NCBI GenBank assembly: GCA_036936605.1
Contig: JAUPFV010000004.1
Span: 292,806,009-292,870,008 of the forward strand
DNA: 64,000 nucleotides
From: Limnanthes douglasii subsp. nivea
Taxonomy: Eukaryota > Streptophyta > Magnoliopsida > Brassicales > Limnanthaceae
Direction: 5' to 3'
Below, one piece after another: positions 58,011-64,000 of the stretch. The first letter of the stretch is position 1; each line of letters opens with the position of its first letter. Under the pieces are notes generated by a model. It made no database searches and had not been told where the DNA came from. It worked only from the letters and a program-made list of their open reading frames with translations. The position numbers and the translations under genes were made by a program.

Positions 58011-58102
58011 TCAATTTGGACAACATCCACATGAGGAAGATTGACATCATCTTGAGATATATTATAATTAAATCAATGCAAGTATTATGATATTTCTAAG
58101 AC

Positions 58103-58124
58103 CATAATATGAATTCATATTATG
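58103..58124. repeat. 22-bp perfect palindrome
   Basis: CATAATATGAA/TTCATATTATG is exactly self-complementary. A second near-palindrome (TATATCATAATATGATATA) follows at 58135-58153 and shares the CATAATATGA motif. Confidence 0.8.
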
Positions 58125-58889
58125 ATCTATCACTTATATCATAATATGATATATTAATTTTATTAGTTGTGTAGATGAATTATGAGAATATAAACGAGAG
58201 TCAATTTCCAGTCCTAAATTTAGTTTCATAGATCATAGCATGAACTAATATATCTCAAGTAATATATCAAAGATGTAAATTAGTAAAATTTTCCATGATT
58301 ACATATCTATAAGATGCATCCTCAGTAGTAAAGTACCATAAGTATAATGGTTATTACCATCCTAATTAGGATTCGGTGTTTGTTTTTCAATTGTTTATAT
58401 ATTTGAAAAGCTTATCAGATTCGGTGTTTGTTTTTTCATTGTTTATATAATTGAAAGTAATGCCTATTTAAGTATATATTAAAGACAGATTGAGTGCAAA
58501 TCGTAGTGAATCCTTTCAGACTGCCTCTTTGGATGTCTGGATTATTAAAACAAAGCAAACTTTGCAATTAATTGACATTGGAGTTAATCTACAAATAAAT
58601 TATTATTATATTATAAATTGTCGTTATATTATAGATAATAACAGTTTTAGTTCATAAAAGAATAAAGAATTTTTCAAGTGAACTGTCGAGTTATTTAGAC
58701 GGAATATTAGCCTTTAAATTATTATCATATAACATTTTAAGTAGTTTTCTTTTTTATCCATACATGTTTGGTGGAAAGTAACCACCCACTTCATATGTAG
58801 TTTTATATTATAAAAATGCAGTTATCGATAATTATTTAGCCTAAAGAAGGCGTGCCTTAAGAGCTTAATAGAGTTATAACTTAAGAAGT

Positions 58890-59085
58890 GGTGGTTCCAC
58901 TAATTATATAAAAAAATATTTAGACGTGGTGGTTCCACTAATTACGTGCAATCTTTTTCATCATTGGTTACTGGTCGAACCACTAGAATGGAATAAGATA
59001 AGAATATCTATAATTTTTTCGTCATTGGTTACTGGTCGAGCCACTAGAATGTAATAAGATAAGAATATCTATAGATTTTTCTGTA
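58890..59085. repeat. Short tandem repeats GTGGTTCCACTAATTA and a 65-bp pair
   Basis: GTGGTGGTTCCACTAATTACG-type units recur at 58893 and 58928. They are followed by two 65-bp units of TCATTGGTTACTGGTCGARC-CACTAGAATG at about 58963 and 59029. In segment D the first unit is present three times (63043-63155). Confidence 0.8.
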
Positions 59086-59104
59086 CGGTCCGTGCACTAA
59101 TTTT

Positions 59105-59700
59105 ATTTTCTACCATGACAAATCAATTTGTTTGATTATTTCATATAAATATAAATCTACATATAAGAGTCGACCGGTTTTCATGTGGTCAAAGATTAAT
59201 AATATACATATAAAATTATATATTATCAATAGTTAACCGATAACTTCAGTTGTACCGCATATGAAAAGTTATAAACAAAGTTAACCTCGTGATATAAATA
59301 TATAAACAAAATTAACCGTCATTATAATTACTATACAATTACGCGCAGTTCTTTAACATATATATATTAAACCACCACAGATTAACCGTATCTGCAGATT
59401 TTTCTGCACACATGTCTATTTACTCTAACGGTTACTTTAATAACTTATGCACATGTAAATGATAGTTACTTATTGCTTTAATTTTATAATTATATTAATA
59501 CAAATAACTACTGCACGTCTCTTAGACGCGGATCATAGTTACTTTTTCAATTTTATAATTATATTAAATTTAATAATTGTCTACTGCACGTCAAAATCAA
59601 TTCACTATGAAAAGTAAAATGCTCTAACTATCTAAAACAGTTATAATTATTAAACACTTGCAGTAGCTTTTATATAAGCAGATAGATAACTACGTAGTAA
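59105..59700. repeat. Local duplicate of 60895-61830
   Basis: GATTATTTCATATAAATATAAA through TAAACACTTGCAGTAG matches 60897-61266 plus 61686-61830. It preserves the site where the solo LTR at 61267 is absent: CTAAAACAGTTATAATTATTAAAC at about 59631. No gene is recognised. Confidence 0.85.
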
Positions 59701-61261
59701 AAACAATTTGTTGCAACAACACCTTCGCAGTAGGTTTTATGCGACAAATTTTTTTATTTTGACGCTACAAAATTTGTTTAAAGTAATGAAATCCATTTTC
59801 ACAAAAGGTATTATAAGGTGACACATATTGTTCACAGTAAAAAAAATTGCAACTCACTTAATTTTGAATAAAAAAACCAACACACAATTTTTTTTTGTTA
59901 CGAAATCATTTTTTCGCACTTGATTTTTTTACGAAGTATCATTGTGCAGATGGATGATATGAATTAATCTCAAGTTTTTTTTACTATCTATCGTCAGTGA
60001 ATTTTTAGTTTCACAGATCATAGTATAGATGATGGTTATCACCGACCCTTAATGCTAAGTTGTAATCATGGCACATCAAGTGCAACACTTTATCTTCTTT
60101 CCATAGCTCAAAGTTGCTCCCATTAAGTATGAGTGTCTTGTTGCCTTCCGGGTTGTAGAGTTACGAATTTGCTAACATAACAAACAACTAACAACAAATA
60201 GCCAAAAACATCACTTAACATATAATCTCCATAGTATTTAACAAATAAATATAGCATAATAAAACATATTCTTACAACATTAATAAGATACATTTGGGAA
60301 AGCATATTAATTTGTATATGTACGAGTTTGAGCATAATTAATGTTGATCTTATCAATTGACTTAATTAAGAAAATCTTCCTTTGGGTCGATTTTTCTAGT
60401 TCAGTTTTCTTAATGACTGATTCACAAATATTTATCTCGTGTTTGCGATTAATTATGTCAAACCTTAACCTGTTTTTGGGCCGATTAAAGTTTACATACT
60501 TGTCCACGAGAGACTCGTCAGAACTCTAAAATAATTAATTCACTAATATGGATCACTTTGGCGATATATTGGATCATTAAATATTTATCCAAATTCGAAC
60601 AACTTAAAACATGTTAGTTATTTTTTAAAATATTATACGACTACCTATTCACTTAATATCCAAACTATTTCATAGTGTATGTATAAATTTACATCTTAAA
60701 TTTATTATATTATAATATTTTTTAGTTATATTATAATATATAATATAATATCTTTACTTATGTTATGAAGGATTTTTATTATATTATAATATAATTCTTA
60801 ATATAAATATTATAATATAATTATAATAGTATTAATACTATTTATAGAATGTACGAACACTAAACACTCAATTTTTCATTAAAAAATAAGCTTCCTGCGA
60901 TTATTTCATATAAATATAAAACTATATATAAGAGTCGGTCGGTTTTTACGTGATCAAAGATTAATAATATAAATACAAAATTATATATTATCAGAGTAGT
61001 TAACCTCATTATATAAATATATAAACAAAGTTAAGCGTAACTATAATTACTATACTAATTACGTGTTTAACACGTATTTATTAAACCACCACATATATTT
61101 TTACTTTTTTCCGCACACACGTCTATTAACGGTTACTTTGATAACTTTTCCACGTGTAAATAATAGTTACTTTTTCAATTTTATAATTATATTAAATTTA
61201 ATAATTACCTAGTGTCGTCAAAATCAATTTGGAAAGTAAAGTGTTCTAACAATCTAAAACT

Positions 61262-61690
61262 GTTATTGATGAGTCCGGATTATGTTACCACACTTTATGT
61301 GAACCGGACATGGTCAAATCGAATAATGTCCACTTCACTGGATAGGGGCAGTTCGGACAGCTATCATCCACTGAATTATCCGAACAGAACTAAAATACTT
61401 AAAACCTAATCACTTTTTGACTAAGGTGCCTATTTACCTACTTAGAACTAATGGGTCTTTAAACTCGACCCAAATCCGTTAAACACAACCCGAAAGCCCA
61501 TGAGACCCATATATAAGGGTATAAATATCCAACCACCAACATTAAATGAGGGTAATAAAAATTAAATACAATCAGGCAGCTCAATTCTCCCTCTACATTT
61601 TACCCAAGTATTAAATACTCTCAAATTCCACAAAAGACTAAACAAAAATTACAAACTTACACTCAAACAAAAAACAACCACATCACTTAT
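61262..61690 (+). mobile_element. Solo LTR of the young Tat family, forward orientation
   Basis: The LTR spans 61267-61685 (419 bp), TGATGAGTCCGG to AACCACATCA, with TATAAATA at 61520-61527. The target duplication is GTTAT (61262-61266) against CTTAT (61686-61690), one base changed. The paralogous stretch at 59631-59660 shows the empty site with GTTAT once. It shares the GAGTCCG start, GGGTCTTTAAAC and CCGAAAGCCCAT blocks with 26964-27433. Confidence 0.93.
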
Positions 61691-61810
61691 AATTATTAAA
61701 CTACTGCACATCATCAAAATAAATTCGAAATTAAAGTGCCCTAACCATCTAAAACAATCATAATTATTAAACACTTGCAGTAGATTTTATATAAGCAAAT
61801 AACTACGCAG

Positions 61811-61841
<31 letters not shown>
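61811..61841. repeat. (TA)n microsatellite
   Basis: About 15 TA units. Confidence 0.95.
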
Positions 61842-61847
<6 letters not shown>

Positions 61848-62089
61848 AGAGTTTCCGCAATAAATCTCATGCTATTAAATATTTCACATATAGATTCATA
61901 TAAAACTTAACTCGAGCAAAGATTTACTATGATTAGCAAACATAACATGCTTAAACTATCTTGAATATTCATAATTCTTTTCTAAAATCTAAAACTAAAA
62001 TCTAAACATGATTTGTTGATAGACAAACATTTTTAGTTTCATAGATCATAATTTCATAATCTGAAAATTTAAGAACTTAACTTCAAGGT

Positions 62090-62470
62090 GGCTGTGATAC
62101 CACTTGTAAGAAATTAGATTTCTTATCTAACTTATTAAACCACGAAGTTAGTTAATCTTATAATAATGCGGAAAAAATACTTACATGATATAAACATTCT
62201 TTGATCTTCAGATTCTGAACTTGCTGCAGATGATCTTTGAATCCTTTGCTAGGCTAGGATCTTGTAAGAGATGGCAACCAAAACCCAATAATTGATTCTG
62301 AAGGAAAAACCAATATGTTTTTCTTAAATGTCCTTTTTATACATAACCTTTTTTTCTTAAATTGCCACCACGAAGTTAAATTCTTAAATTTTTAGATTCT
62401 AAATTTATGATATATGAGCCTGCAAAATTCTTGAATTGATTTAGTAAAACCATTCTTAAAGAATTAAGAT
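62090..62470 (-). mobile_element. Copia-type primer site and adjoining LTR, reverse orientation
   Basis: On the minus strand TGGTATCACAGCC (plus 62091-62103) is one base from the initiator-Met primer site TGGTATCAGAGCC. It lies two bases after an LTR end ...TTTCTTACA (plus 62106 onward reads TGTAAGAAATTAGATTTC). A minus-strand GTATAAAAAGG (plus about 62331-62341) may be the promoter. The outer LTR border near 62470 is uncertain. No copia coding sequence is recognisable at lower coordinates. Confidence 0.65.
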
Positions 62471-63690
62471 GCATGCCCTCAGTATTAAAGTACCATAAGT
62501 ATAATAATTATTACGATTTTAATTAGGATTCAGTGTTTGCTTTTCAATTGTTTATATATTTGAAAAGCTTATTAGATTTGGTGTTTGTTTTTCAATTGTT
62601 TATATAATTGAAATGTACTGCACATTTTAAATATTTATTAAAGACAAATTGAGTGCAAATCGTAGTGAATCCTTCTAAACTACCTCTTTGGATGTCTAGA
62701 TTACTAAAACAAAGCAAACTTTGCAAGTAATTGACGTTGGAGTTAGTCTACAAATAAATTGATTTATATTATAAATTGCTGTTATATTATAAATAATAAC
62801 AGTTTTAGTTCATAAAGGAATAAAGTATTTTTCAAGTGAACTGTCGAGTTATTTAGATAGAATATTAGCCTTTAAATTATTATCATATAACAGTTTGAGT
62901 AGGCTGTTTTTTTATGATCCATACCTGTTTGGTGGAAAGTAACCACCCAATTCATATGCAGATTTATATTATAAAACTGCAGTTATCGATAACTGTTTAG
63001 CCTATTGAAGACGTGTCTTAAGCGTTTTAATAGAGTTATAAGTTAAGAAGTGGTGATTCCACTAATTACGTAAAAATATTTAGACGTGGTGGTTCCATTA
63101 ATTACGTAAAAAAGAATATTTAGATGTGGTGGTTTCATTAATTACGTGCAATTTTTTCATGTGATTATAATCACGGTCCACTTCCTTAATATATTTATAT
63201 AAACATAGCATAATAAAACATACTCTTACAACATCAATAAGATACATTTGGACAAGCATATTAATTTGTATATGTATAAGTTTGAGCATAATTAATGTTA
63301 ATATTACCAATTGACTTAATTAAAAAAATCTTCATTTGGGCCGATTTTCCTAGTTCAATTTTTTTAATGACCAATTCACAAATATTTATCTCGTGTCTGC
63401 GATTAATTATGTCAAACCTTAACATGTCTTTGGACCGATTAAATTTTACATACTTGTGAGACTCATCAGAACTCTAAAATAATTAATTCACCAATAGAGA
63501 TCACTTTGGCGATATATTAGATAATTAATTATTTATCCAAGTTCGGATAACTTAAAACATGCTAGTTATGTTTAAAAATACTATACGACTACCTATTCAT
63601 TTAATGTCCAAATTATTTTGTAGTCTATGTATAAATTTAATCGAATTAAATTTACATCTTAAATTTATTATATTATAATATATCTTAAGA
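62471..63690. repeat. Duplicated segment D
   Basis: Partner of segment C (58315-60720), with the two homologous blocks adjacent. Landmarks are GTACCATAAGTATAAT, TTTCAATTGTTTATATATTTG and AGCATAATAAAACATACTC. No gene is recognised. Confidence 0.8.
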
Positions 63691-63804
63691 CAAGTGTTTA
63701 ATAATTAAATACAGATTTTAGTGAATTTAACTTGATTTTGATAAACAAACATTATCTTATATATATTAAGTTGAGTGAAACATCCATCTACACAACTTAG
63801 TGAT

Positions 63805-64000
63805 TTTCACAATTGAATTTTTTTTATGTGACATAATCATTTTTTCACAATTGAATTTTATTTATGTGACATAATCATTTTTTTCACAATTGGTTTTTTT
63901 TTTTACGAAATCAATTTTTCATAATTGATCATTTTTTTGTTACTAAATCATTTTTTCTCGATTGAATTTTTTTTGGTAATGAAATCATTTTTCACAATTT
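63805..64000. repeat. Tandem array, period about 35-39 bp, running off the window
   Basis: Units TCACAATTGAATTTTTTTTA-TGTGACATAATCATTTTT start at about 63807, 63845, 63884, 63919, 63956 and 63991. Later units replace TGTGACATAA with TTACGAAAT/TTACTAAAT. A related pair is at 59880-59935. The array is cut by the window end. Confidence 0.85.

Larger units (their letters stand above)
58315..60720. repeat. Duplicated segment C
   Basis: 58315-58950 matches 62471-63155 and 60235-60720 matches 63200-63690 (segment D), in the same order. Segment C has about 1.3 kb between the two blocks that D lacks. No coding function is recognised; short ORFs at 60123-60507 follow the repeat. Confidence 0.8.

Overview
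This window looks like nuclear DNA of a flowering plant, most likely a eudicot, from a repeat-dense and gene-poor region. The evidence is plant-type LTR retrotransposons, a tRNA-derived SINE, Stowaway and hAT MITEs, a piece of plant mitochondrial cob, and one host gene of the GASA/snakin family with plant-style introns. I cannot name the species or family. There are no bacterial-style operons, rRNA genes or CRISPR arrays.

Layout, left to right. Positions 1-5460 hold a Stowaway MITE, a mitochondrial cob fragment and a 768-bp hAT-type MITE with an exact 8-bp target duplication. That MITE carries four tandem snRNA-promoter-like modules. Positions 5461-22084 are two copies (A, B) of a large segment containing a decayed minus-strand Ty1/copia element and a decayed minus-strand LINE. 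A fragment of a Tat-type gypsy element lies between the copies. A solo LTR in copy A has its empty site preserved in copy B. Positions 22291-25358 hold the only apparently intact host gene, a four-exon GASA peptide gene on the minus strand, with a SINE downstream and another SINE plus a MITE upstream.

Positions 26964-37475 are a young, complete Ty3/gypsy element of Tat type: 470-bp LTRs with two differences seen and the 5-bp target duplication TCTAT. It has gag-pro and pol in one frame separated by a UAG, two RNase H domains, and a large antisense gene between pol and the 3' LTR. Positions 38803-49669 are an older, heavily mutated relative with the same plan, including the UAG and the antisense gene, and with a solo LTR nested in its reverse transcriptase. 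Positions 49670-64000 hold two more solo LTRs of the young element's family, three tandem-repeat arrays, copia and gypsy protein relics, an LRR-receptor relic and several local duplications.

How the parts work together: in the young element the LTR promoter should drive gag-pro and, by an inferred UAG readthrough, pol. The antisense gene has its own TATA box and a short intron and ends toward the pol 3' end, so the two units converge on a stretch with two identical hairpins. The young element is probably not autonomous now, because a stop interrupts integrase. Everything except the GASA gene and parts of the young element is decayed.
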